Shown one piece after another: positions 51,349 through 60,502 of a stretch of 64,000 bases of DNA; position 1 is the stretch's first letter; each line of letters starts with the position of its first letter. The stretch lies in contig CAZPMT010000001.1 in NCBI GenBank assembly GCA_964587655.1, positions 1-64,000 of the forward strand, read 5' to 3'. A program made the position numbers and the translations under genes. The notes beneath the pieces are model-generated. The model worked only from the letters and a program-made list of their open reading frames with translations. It was not told the origin of the DNA and did no database searches. The DNA comes from CAZPMT01 sp964587655. Its GTDB lineage: Bacteria; Hydrogenedentota; Hydrogenedentia; Hydrogenedentales; SLHB01.

Positions 51349-54300
51349 TTAAGACCTGGAGAGGCGGAAGCCGATGTCGTAGTACGCGAGGTCCGGGTAG
51401 TAGTAGTAGCGGATCGCTGAACGACAGTCGTAGCCGAAATTGCTCCAGCCACCGCCCTGCCTCACGCGGCCCGAGCCCCTGGGCGAGTCCACCCAGGCGC
51501 TCCCATCCGCCGGCGCTCCAGTATAGTTCCAGTGCCAATCGTCCTCACACCACTCCCAAACATTCCCACTCATGTCGAACAAGCCCCACGCGTTCGGCAG
51601 TTTCAGGCCCACCACATGTGCGTACATCTCGCTCGAACTGTTGCCCCAATACCAAGCGTACGACCCGATCTGCGTGTAGCTCGGATCATCGCCCCAATAG
51701 AAGCGAGTCTCCGTATGCGCCCGACAAGCATACTCCCATTCGGCCTCGCTCGGCAACCGGAACGTCAAGCCCGCGTAAGTGTTCAGGGCCGCAATGAACG
51801 ATTGCGCATCGTTCCACGACACGTATACGGCCGGGCTGTTGGCATCGTTCAGAACATAACTCCGTCCGGACCACGGCGTTGTCCCCATGACCGCCGTCCA
51901 CTGCGCTTTCGTCAACTCATACTTTCCCATCCACAAGCCCGGCACCGTCACCTGATGCCGCGGATCTTCATATGAATAACTATCTTGCTCGCCCGAATAC
52001 CGCCCCATCATGAACGTCCCCGCCGGTATCCACACCATCACCAGCGGCACGTCGCCGGGCAGCATAATCGTCTCTGTTTCGCCTTCCCCCTCTCCTTCGC
52101 CCTCGCCCTCTCCTTCACCTGCACCTTCATCGAGTGTGATGACGTCACTAACGGGCGCGGATTCGTCATACGCGTTCTTGACCTTGAAATACACGGTTTT
52201 CAGACCGTTGCCAGAGGAAAGAGTGAAGGACGGTGCGATAGAGTAAGTCTGCCAGGAGGTCCCCAAGAAACTTGAGGATTCCGAGGCCGTGTATTGCGTC
52301 GGACTCCCAGTGCACGCGTTATCCAACGTGACCGTGCGAGAGCTTGTGGAGGAAGCATCGTCGTTGACGGCAAAGCTGCCGACGGAGGGCAGGCCGGACA
52401 CACTTGCCGCCTGCGTCACGGTGACCAGGGATGGACTGCCGGCGGCGGACAGCGCCTCAACGGCAATGATGCCTCGTCGCGCAACCGGCGACGGGTTTGA
52501 TGTGTAAGAGACAGATATTGTGCCGTTATCCGTACCGTATGAACCCGACGAAATACTGAGCCACGACGTGCCCGACGTGACTGCCGCGGTCCAGGGCATG
52601 GCCGTCGCGCCCAGATTCGACACGGAGAATGTCGTGTTTCCACTCGTTGCGGGGGCGATGCGATTCGCGGGGGAGACGGACAGAATCGGCGAGCAACCAA
52701 AAGGCCACTCTCGCCTCAGAACAGGAATGGGCGGAAAGGAATGGGAGAACGACAGTTTCTTTATGTCGAGAATGTTCATTGCGACGCCGAATTCGGCATC
52801 CAGGCCGAGCGCGAATGTGCCGGGGCAAACACCTCCCGGCGCAGGGCTGACGTAGCTGTATTCGCCGTAGGGTTTGAGGTTGAACATGGGGCCGCCCACC
52901 GAGTACAGCTCAATCTCAACTTCAGGCTTGATAAACACCTGAATACGGCCCGAAACGGCCTGCCCGATTTGAGGCGGATGAAGGTTGAAATTCGTCAGGT
53001 CCGCGCGGCACAGGTTGGCCCAGTGATCATTCACGAACTCGGCCCCGACCCGGACTCCCGGATGGTAGTCAAAACCGGTCTCAAGCGTGGTTACCTTCGA
53101 GAACTCACGAGCATACCCGCCCTTGATCTTGAACTTAATCTTCCCCTTGACGGGTAGCGGCGGTAACGGCGGGGGCAACGGGATGACAAAGGCAAACGGA
53201 TACGACGGGATGCGCAGCCAGTCGAAAACTTCGCCGAGGTCATATTCGATGCTGTACGAGCCCGCGCGGCTGACCGACACTTCCCAGTCATAGCTCAGGT
53301 CCACCTGGCCACGGGCGGCGATCTTGGCGTAGCGCAGGCCTGTGAACAAACCGAAGTCCAGCGCAAAATCGTACGCTGGGGTAAACGTAAGGCTTCCTTC
53401 TGTCAACGTGACGGAACAATCCGGGTCCAATCCGCCAGTGGAAAGAGTAACACCGGCCAAGCTGATGCCGACCATGCCGTCCTTGCACACCGCGCCATTG
53501 AGGTTCTTGAAATGCTCTACGGGCACTTCAATGGCAAACACCAGGCTCCCCTCGCCGACCAGTTGCGCCAAACCGACAGGGGCGGTGTCGCAGACCCAAT
53601 TCTCGCCATCCTGATTCACAGAGATAATCTCGACCAGCCTGCCGCTCTCGCCCGAATCGACCAGTACGCTGCCCGCCTGCGGCGCGGTTGTGCCGGCTAG
53701 GACCATCGTCTGGCCGTCATCGGAGACGACAGTCGGCGATTCGCCCCCAATCCCGGCGATAATAGCGCCGTCTTGCAGCGTTACTGCATCGTTTCTGCCC
53801 AGATAACTCAGGTAGCCCGTGTTGTTCGATGTGTCGGCGTCTCCCGCGCATTCGACGACCAGTTCCACGCCGTTAGGCCCCGGCTGCACGATCGAATGCC
53901 ACACCGCCGTATAAGTTTCGCCCGGCGCCAGCGGCAAGCCCGTCTCTGTGTCGGCTTCCACATCGTTCACCGACCAATGCAGGACGAAGCTGCCAATCGA
54001 TTGAGATCCGATGTTCAAGACCTCGAACACGCTAAACAGCACGGTGTCCGGCGCTGTGGCGATACCGTCGTACTCTTGGTCTTCATTCGGCTCAAAGGTA
54101 CCGTTGCCGTTCGAGTCGAGGCACACCCGCTGAGAACCCACGGCCAAGTCCGTGGATTCCTCAACTCCCGGGCCGATGGAAACCAGCAGGTTTACAGGCG
54201 TCCCGACGGGTTGCTGGCTGCCCGCTGGAGGATCTTGGCTGATAACGTTGCCGGACGGCACTTCGTCGCTGTTGGCTTGGATCACGTTGCCGACCATCAA

Positions 54301-55756
54301 GGCTGCATCGGTGATAGCTGACTCCGCGGCAGACTGCGTCATCCCCACTACGTTCGGAACAACCAGACCATCCGAAACGGTCAAGTTGACCGCGCTACCA
54401 CCTGTCGCCAACGATCCTGAGGTTGGACTCTGGCTTAGCACCTGCCCAATCGGCGCGTTGCTGTGTTGCGGCGTCACCGTGCCGACGACGAATCCCGCGC
54501 TCGTTATCGCGGCCTCTGCCGCGGCCTGTTGCAGGCCAACCACGTTCGGCACGGCTAGGCCGTCAGACACAGCGAGGTCGACCGCGCTCCCGCCCGCCGC
54601 CAACGACCCCGCCGTTGGACTTTGGCTCAACACCTGCCCAATCGGTGCGTCGCTGTGTTGCAGCGTTACCGTGCCTACGACGAATCCCGCACTCGTGATC
54701 CCCACTTCCGCCGCAGCTTGTTGTATGCCCACTACGTTCGGGACGACCAGACCATCCGACACCATCAGATTGACCGCGCTCCCGTTTGCCGCCAGCGCCC
54801 CCGCCGTTGGACTCTGACTCAGCACCTGCCCGATTGGGACGCTGTTGTGTTGGGATGTTACCGTGCCTACGACGAACCCCGTGCCTGTGATCGCGCCCTC
54901 TGCCGCGGCTTGTTGCATGCCGACTACGTTCGGCACAAGCAGACCGTCTGACACCGTGAGGTCGATCGGGGTTGCGCCCGCCGCCAGCGAATCTGCTATT
55001 GGGCTCTGGCTGAGCACCTGCCCAATCGGGGCACTGCTGTGTTGGGGCGCAACTGTGCCTACGACGAATCCTGCGCCCGTGATCGCGGCCTCTGCCGTGG
55101 CTTGCTGCATACCGACTACGTTCGGGACGGCAAGCCCGTCAGACACCGTGAGGTTGACCGCGCTGCCGCCCGCCGCGAGCGATCCTGCCGCTGGGATCTG
55201 ACTGAGCACCTGCCCGATCGGGGCGTTACTGTGTTGCGGTGTCACTGTGCCTACGACGAATCCAGCACTCGTGATCGGCGCTTCCGCCACGGCCTGCTGC
55301 ATGCCCACCACGTTCGGGACGACAACTAGTTCACCCTCGCCTTCGCCCTCACCTTCTCCTTCGCCTTCTCCTTCACCTTCTCCTTCGCCTTCTCCTTCAC
55401 CTTCGCCTTCGCCCTCACCTTCGCCTTCACCCTCGCCTTCGCCCTCACCTTCGCCCTCGCCTTCACCTTCGCCACCTTCCGGACCTTTCCGAGACGACCA
55501 AGCTCACTGCACTGCCCGGAGCCACGCTCGCGCCCGCTGCCGGGACCTGACTGATCACCTGGCCCGCAGGAATCGTGTCGCTGAATTGCTCCGTGACGGC
55601 GCCCACAGCAAGTCCGTCGGCCCCGATCATCGCTTGCGCGGTGCCCAGTTCTGTCCGGACTACGTTCGGCACGGTCGCGTTCGGCGGGCATCCCAGCAGA
55701 CAGAGACAGAGCGGCACTATAGCGAAAATAAGCGAAAGGCGTACTTCCCGGTTCAT
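51349..55756 (-). CDS. Giant lipoprotein with PASTA repeats and a C-terminal FGE/C-type-lectin domain ending in a DGR-type variable region; one frameshift
   Basis: The gene starts MNREVRLSLIFAIVPLCLCL with lipobox LLGC at 55756 (GGAGGGGAGG upstream). One extra A near 55486-55488 breaks the frame after the first PASTA repeat. With that base removed the product has 1468 residues. Order: lipoprotein signal, PASTA 1, a 49-codon Gly-Glu linker, six more 64-residue PASTA repeats, a CARDB-like domain (DLAVGSQRVCLDSNGNG), an unrecognised beta-rich region, a BACON-like domain (SNLGATAMPWTAAVTSGTSW), a second Gly-Glu linker, then an FGE-sulfatase fold with MVWIPAGTFMMG, FRLPSEAEWEYACRA and GLFDMSGNVWEWCEDDW. 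This fold is a known DGR target. It should sit on the cell surface and bind ligands. The frameshift may be a sequencing error, decay or phase switch. Confidence 0.85.
51352..51468 (-). other. Candidate DGR variable region
   Basis: The last 39 codons encode RVRQGGGWSNFGYDCRSAIR then YYYYPDLAYYDIGFRLSRS. In DGR targets with this fold the invariant frame is GG-W-CRSA-R-PD-GFRL, and the variable codons arise from AAC. Here the presumed variable codons are AGC, AAT, TTC, TAC, GAC, ATC, four TAC in a row, CTC, TAC, TAC and GAC, nearly all NNC, as expected when adenines of AAC codons are replaced. Confidence 0.75.
54361..55320 (-). repeat. Five near-identical 192-bp PASTA repeats in tandem
   Basis: Five 64-residue units each start VPNVVGxQQA and end VSDGL. 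They run 55320-55129, 55128-54937, 54936-54745, 54744-54553 and 54552-54361. Older, diverged PASTA units lie on both sides. The close similarity points to recent expansion inside the lipoprotein gene. Confidence 0.92.
55330..55476 (-). repeat. 147-bp Gly-Glu coding repeat
   Basis: Forty-nine codons alternate GGN and GAR with no interruption. A shorter run of the same kind lies at about 52085-52125 before the FGE domain. Simple repeats like this can change length by slippage. Confidence 0.93.
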
Positions 55757-55842
55757 AGCTTCCTCCCCTCCATGAACTACCCCTTTGACTGAACTGCGCA
55801 TAGGCCCCGGCAACCCAACCGGGAGTTCTGACCCAACAACAT

Positions 55843-55872
55843 ATACTGTGCAGTCCGGTTGTCCAATGTCAA
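55843..55872 (-). promoter_or_regulatory. Weak promoter candidate for the giant lipoprotein gene
   Basis: On the minus strand, TTGACA (55872-55867) is followed by CAGTAT at an 18-bp spacing or TATATG at 21 bp. It lies about 90 bases upstream of the start. The -10 match is poor. Confidence 0.25.
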
Positions 55873-55951
55873 ACGGCATTCACTGAGGAGCAACAGGGAA
55901 GAGTTTTGAACATTAGGGTCCCGGCAATTCCCGATATACCGACATCGCAGA

Positions 55952-55975
55952 GACAAGGGGTTGCAACCCCTTGTC
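55952..55975. repeat. 24-bp perfect palindrome, copy 3 of 3
   Basis: Same 24-mer as at 21330 and 32845 (half-site GACAAGGGGTTG), extended to 26 bp by flanking A and T. It lies in the 446-bp divergent spacer 55757-56202, where I see no gene. Confidence 0.95.
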
Positions 55976-56202
55976 TACAACCGATCATTGCCTGTTCGCA
56001 AAGGGTGTTTCAGTAAATGCCAAGTCCCTTAGACGGCGCGACTCGGGCCCTTGACGCAGAGGACTGGCTTGGTTTACATTATACGAGGCGGTGCGCTTGA
56101 AGCGGGTAGGTGTTGCGACGGAATCACGAGGAATACAGCAGCCTGCTGGAAAGTGTTTTCCCATTTGCCGTATCGCCTGTGCGAAAGGAGAGGGAATAGA
56201 TC

Positions 56203-56547
56203 ATGAAAACTCAACTTTGCCGTGCGGGACGGGGCCGTGACTTCACGTATCCCGTCATCCTTGTGCTGCTTGGAGTGATGGGTTGCCTGCTGGTCTCCGT
56301 AAATGCCTTGGCGGCAACCGCCCCCTGCGTCAGTTCGTTGGGTCAGCTTCGGCAAATAAACACCAGCGGCCTTGCCGTGCATGCCATGTCAGCCGCCCTC
56401 GCACCAACCAGAGTGCTTGAGGTGCCGCCGGCGCACATCGAGGTATCGGCAGCGGCTTCATTGCCAACGACCGGCATTATTGGGCTCGCCATTGTCGCGG
56501 TAGCTTGCATCATCGCCGGCGCATTTATCATCCTCCGCCGCGAATAA
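56203..56547 (+). CDS. Small secreted protein with LPTTG sorting-signal-like C-terminus
   Basis: The protein has 114 residues. A signal peptide (YPVILVLLGVMGCLLVSV, about 16-38) comes first, then a short exported segment with no recognised domain. LPTTG follows at 87-91, a hydrophobic stretch (IIGLAIVAVACIIAGAFIIL) and the charged end RRE. That is the layout of an LPXTG cell-wall sorting signal, or in Gram-negative bacteria of exosortase/sortase-type C-terminal signals. GAAAGGAG lies upstream. No sortase gene is in the window. A simple two-membrane-segment protein is the alternative. Confidence 0.75.
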   Translation: MKTQLCRAGRGRDFTYPVILVLLGVMGCLLVSVNALAATAPCVSSLGQLRQINTSGLAVHAMSAALAPTRVLEVPPAHIEVSAAASLPTTGIIGLAIVAVACIIAGAFIILRRE

Positions 56548-56655
56548 CCGGCCACAATGCACCAACGAACAAAGACGGCGGAACGTCGAAGATCCGTGTC
56601 GGCGGGGCGGGATTGCGCTACGTTTTCGCGCCCGAGGAAGAATGAAATAGGGCCG

Positions 56656-56685
56656 TTGCCATTTTGAAGCGTGCGCACTTATAAT
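56656..56685 (+). promoter_or_regulatory. Likely sigma-70 promoter for the PilB/GspE-like gene
   Basis: TTGCCA at 56656-56661 and a perfect TATAAT at 56680-56685 are 18 bp apart, placing the start site about 30-35 bases before the ATG at 56725. Confidence 0.6.
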
Positions 56686-56724
56686 AGGCGCTCTTGAAAA
56701 CGGGTTTCCAGGAGGGAATCTTCC

Positions 56725-58716
56725 ATGGCTAAAGAAAGCCAGCCGTCCGTGCTCAATGGCGAAGAACTCGTCAAACAGGAAGTAATCACTCGAGAGGAAC
56801 TGGCCAACGCCCACGCGCATGAAGCCGCTACGGGTACACCGTGGTACCGGCAGCTTCTCCAAACGAAGAAGATGAGCTTCGGCGCGCTCGAGGATATTCT
56901 GTTCCGCGAGTTCCATCCGCGCTCACTTCGTGACGAACATGCCCGCCTCGGCCAGACCCTCGTCAGTATCAAGGCAATCACTCAGAATCAGCTTACCCAA
57001 GCGTTGGCGGAACAAAGCCGCAGCGGACGGCTCTTGGGGAACATTCTCCTGGATCTTCGTCTCATAACGCGCGAGATGATGACGAAGGCCCTCGCCCGGC
57101 AGCACGGGATCGAATGTGCCGAATTAAAGAGCATGCCCAGCACCCCGGAAGCTCTCGATTGTGTTCCTCGAAACGTGGCGCGCGACAACCTTATGTTGCC
57201 GGTCCGTATCGAGGGAGACAAACTAACCGTACTCATCCCCGACCCGCAGGTTCTGGACCGTTTGCAGAAGGTCGGTATTCTGTTGGGTAAGCGGATTCAT
57301 CCCGTCCTTACAACGGTGGAAGATATGGCGGCAGAGATTGCGCTCCGCTACGGAGGAGGTGTGAAGAGCCGCCCCGTCGAGGCGCCTCGCACGAAACCCG
57401 CAGTTCAGCAGATTACCAACGCAGCACAACCGCGACCGCCCAAGACGCCGGCACAGGCTGAATCGAAACCCCAACCAAAGGTGACCAAAATGGAAGAAAC
57501 AAAACAAACAGCTTCAGAGAGTCAAGGGAAAGTCGATCTGAAACGTTTTGAGGAAATTGCGAGGGAAGCATCCGGCGTCCCGGTGATGAAACTTGTAACA
57601 ACCATTATCGAAGGGGCGGTGAATTCAGGAGCAACGGACATCCACCTTGACCCGCAAGACCCTGAAATGCGCGTAAGATACCGTATTGACGGCATTCTTC
57701 ACGACATAATGAGTATTCCCGCCGAAGCGCAGAACGCGGTGATATCACGCATAAAGATCATGAGCGACATGGATATCACCGAGACCCGGCATCCGCAGGA
57801 CGGTCACATAAGCATGGAGGTGGCTAACCAAGAGTTCGATATCCGCGTCGCCACCCTCCCTACGTTTCTCGGCGAACGCGTTGTACTTCGCCTGCTTGAC
57901 CAATCCACCGTGCTTTCCGGCATTAAAGACTTGGGTCTCGAATCGGATGATGAGAAGCGGCTTCGCAATATCATTGGCCAGCCATATGGAATGGTCCTTG
58001 TCACCGGGCCGACTGGGAGCGGTAAGACGACAACACTGTATGCCGCTCTTAATCAGAAGAACGTCATCACGGACAGTATTGTCACACTCGAGGATCCCAT
58101 TGAGTATCAGCTCTCAGGCATAAACCAGGTCCAGATTGAATCGGACATTGACGTGACGTTCGCGACCACCCTGCGGGCAGCGTTACGACAGGATATTGAT
58201 GTACTTCTTGTCGGTGAAATTCGCGACGTTGATACGGCGCGGATAGCAATTCGTGCTGCAATGACCGGGCACTTAGTGTTCAGCACGCTTCATACAAATG
58301 ATGCACCCGAAGCTATCAGTACACTTAGAAACATGGGTATTCCGTCTTACCTAATCGCCAGTGCTCTTACCGCCGTTGTTGGCCAACGCCTTGTAAGAAT
58401 GATTTGTCCTCATTGCAGAACGGAGTTTAAGCCCCCAAAGACGCTCCTTAAATCAGTCGGCTTACCCGAAACGACAAATGCGCTATTTCGAGGTGCAGGT
58501 TGTGAAGTTTGCTACCACACCGGATGTAAGGGTAGGACGGGCATATTTGAGATCTTAGAGGTGACACCCTCAATTCGGCGTATGATAGCAGTGGACGAAT
58601 CAATAGAGAAGATAGCGCAAGCAGCCAAAGTTAAGACGCTTTCCGATCGATGCCGATTGAAGCTCAAGGAAGGTGTAGTAGCGCCTGAAGAGTTCTTCCG
58701 AACCATTAGAATGTGA
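56725..58716 (+). CDS. Type II secretion/type IV pilus assembly ATPase, GspE/PilB-like
   Basis: The 663-residue protein has two N-terminal MshEN/GspE-N-type regions (about 10-75 and 80-220), a Pro/Lys/Gln-rich linker (about 225-265) and the GspE ATPase. The ATPase shows TDIHLDPQDPEMRVRYRIDG, Walker A GPTGSGKTTT (about 428-437), the Asp box ILVTLEDPIEYQ-type stretch and the His box GHLVFSTLHTND. The tetra-Cys zinc site is formed by CPHC and CEVC. It powers pilin polymerisation from the cytoplasm. No other pilus or secretion gene is in the window, so its partners are elsewhere. Base composition falls through the 3' half of the gene. Confidence 0.95.
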   Translation: MAKESQPSVLNGEELVKQEVITREELANAHAHEAATGTPWYRQLLQTKKMSFGALEDILFREFHPRSLRDEHARLGQTLVSIKAITQNQLTQALAEQSRSGRLLGNILLDLRLITREMMTKALARQHGIECAELKSMPSTPEALDCVPRNVARDNLMLPVRIEGDKLTVLIPDPQVLDRLQKVGILLGKRIHPVLTTVEDMAAEIALRYGGGVKSRPVEAPRTKPAVQQITNAAQPRPPKTPAQAESKPQPKVTKMEETKQTASESQGKVDLKRFEEIAREASGVPVMKLVTTIIEGAVNSGATDIHLDPQDPEMRVRYRIDGILHDIMSIPAEAQNAVISRIKIMSDMDITETRHPQDGHISMEVANQEFDIRVATLPTFLGERVVLRLLDQSTVLSGIKDLGLESDDEKRLRNIIGQPYGMVLVTGPTGSGKTTTLYAALNQKNVITDSIVTLEDPIEYQLSGINQVQIESDIDVTFATTLRAALRQDIDVLLVGEIRDVDTARIAIRAAMTGHLVFSTLHTNDAPEAISTLRNMGIPSYLIASALTAVVGQRLVRMICPHCRTEFKPPKTLLKSVGLPETTNALFRGAGCEVCYHTGCKGRTGIFEILEVTPSIRRMIAVDESIEKIAQAAKVKTLSDRCRLKLKEGVVAPEEFFRTIRM

Positions 58717-59391
58717 GTTGCTTTATATCTTATCCAAACAGCGGAGTTTGAGGCCTAGTGTCGTTCTGTTAGTAACCTGTGGAAAACTGGCCTTTTCTTC
58801 ACTTTGATGGTGCTATCTTACTTGTCGCTACTAAGACGCAAGTTCCTGAAATTATTCATGTTATCAAGTTATCAAACAGAAAGAATGGATTTTAGTATAT
58901 TAACGGAACTCGTTTTACCACAGTAGTTTAACTGACAGTATCTTCTACTAGATGAAGGTTATATTCTACAGGAGATTATGGTTCCACGGGATGTGAATAC
59001 ATGTTGCAGTTGATTTAAGGAAATCGCCATTTCTCAACAAAAAGAGCCTTGTTGATAACTAGAAGAAACAGTATGAAACATAAAGGTACAGCGCTTTCAC
59101 GTAAATGCTGCTGTCAATATATAATAAAGGAAGCACATATCCACAGCAAAAAATGAAAAGTGGCGTTAATAAAGGTACATCAAGAGAGATGTAAAGATTG
59201 ATCTACACAAAAGAGAGAAAACCTGATCAATCATTCAATAATAATCCACAATCTATCTTTCGAAATCGAAACAGGTTACAATACTTATCCAAAGATTTTC
59301 AGACACTACTACTAAGACTACTTGTTTTACATATCGTCATTGATCATAATATGCATCGCAATCCACACAGGAGAAACGAGGGAGACTTAGA
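58717..59391. other. AT-rich putative origin region (oriC) upstream of dnaN
   Basis: This 675-bp AT-rich spacer has several near-consensus DnaA boxes (TTATCCACA): TTATCCAAA at 58730, TTTTCCACA on the minus strand at 58778-58786, ATATCCACA at 59137, TAATCCACA at 59242, TTATCCAAA at 59285 and CAATCCACA at 59359. It ends at the dnaN start, a common oriC neighbour. A 65-codon open frame at 59198 is not credible as a gene. dnaA itself is not visible. Confidence 0.55.
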
Positions 59392-60498
59392 ATGAAGATA
59401 CATATTCCACGTCAGGATCTTCTTGACAAGGTAAATCAGGTGAAGACGGTTGTTTCATCTAAGTCGGCGCTCCCGATTCTCTCTCACATTCTCATGGAAA
59501 CACAGGAGAGCGCCGTTCGTCTTTCGGCAACTGATTTGAAAGTGAGTATTGAGTCCGTTGCTGATTGCTCAGTTGATGAAGCAGGTTCTCTTACGGTTTC
59601 TTCTCAGCGCTTAGCGATGATTCTTGCCGAGCTTCCAAATGCTGACATTACGTTGGAACTGGCAAAGAACAATGTTGTTACTCTTACGTGTGGAAGAATT
59701 AAGACGAAGTTGTTTAGTATGGCGCCGGAGGAATTTCCGCCACTAAGAACATTTGATAATATCGAGCCGTTGGTATTATCGCAATCGATGCTTTGTGGTA
59801 TGTTCGCAAAGACGTCTTTCGCTATATGCTCCGATCAAGCTCGCTATAACTTGACGGGGATTCTTTTCGAGATTAAAGATGGAAGATTGATTGTTGTAGC
59901 GACGGATGGGCGTCGGATGAGTCTTTGTGTGGAAACAGATGGAGTGCCAAAGGGTGTAAATGTAAAGGTTATTATTCCAGGGAAAATGGTAGCTGAACTT
60001 GAACGCCTATTGGGTAGCGATGGTGATGTCTCCGTTTATATCGATGAGTCGCAAACAGCATTCGCGTTTAATTCAGCGCGCTTGGTCACAGCCCTTATAG
60101 AAGGCAACTTTCCTAACTATGAGATGGTGGTTCCAAAAAAGCATGACAAGGAAGTATTAATAAGTACCGCTGTCTTAACAGAAGCAGTTCGTCGTACGCG
60201 GACAATGACGAACGATAAGTTTAACTCGGTGCGATTTGTTCTTGTAAGTGGTTCAATGACGTTGAAGGTAGTCACGCCCGAAGTAGGTGAGTACGAGGAA
60301 GAAATCCCTGTCGAATATGATGGAGAAAGAGTTGAGATTGCCTTTAACCCTGATTTTGTTCTCGATATTCTTCGCCATATAGAGACGGAAATGCTCTGTC
60401 TTATTCTAAAGGATACGACAAGCCCTGGTGTCGTGAAACCATATGCCGAAGCGCCTCTTGATTCCTATGTCAATGTAATTATGCCTATTCGGCTGTAA
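59392..60498 (+). CDS. dnaN: DNA polymerase III beta sliding clamp
   Basis: The 368-residue protein aligns with beta clamps from the first residues (MKIHIPRQDLLDKVNQVKTV, then SALPILSHILMET) to the C-terminal YVNVIMPIRL. It has the three-domain length and the YNLTGILFEI and GRRMSLC motifs of domain 2. It encircles DNA as a dimer and tethers polymerase III. Its codons are visibly more A/T-rich than those of most other genes here. It converges with the glycosyltransferase gene after a four-base gap. Confidence 0.97.
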   Translation: MKIHIPRQDLLDKVNQVKTVVSSKSALPILSHILMETQESAVRLSATDLKVSIESVADCSVDEAGSLTVSSQRLAMILAELPNADITLELAKNNVVTLTCGRIKTKLFSMAPEEFPPLRTFDNIEPLVLSQSMLCGMFAKTSFAICSDQARYNLTGILFEIKDGRLIVVATDGRRMSLCVETDGVPKGVNVKVIIPGKMVAELERLLGSDGDVSVYIDESQTAFAFNSARLVTALIEGNFPNYEMVVPKKHDKEVLISTAVLTEAVRRTRTMTNDKFNSVRFVLVSGSMTLKVVTPEVGEYEEEIPVEYDGERVEIAFNPDFVLDILRHIETEMLCLILKDTTSPGVVKPYAEAPLDSYVNVIMPIRL

Positions 60499-60502
60499 CT
60501 TA

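Noticed and set aside
51038..51538. Minus-strand frame of 166 codons spanning the end of the giant lipoprotein gene
   Set aside because: It overlaps the lipoprotein C-terminus in another frame and then reads repeat DNA.
59198..59395. 65-codon frame upstream of dnaN
   Set aside because: No ribosome site or family resemblance, and it runs through DnaA-box-like sites and into the dnaN start.
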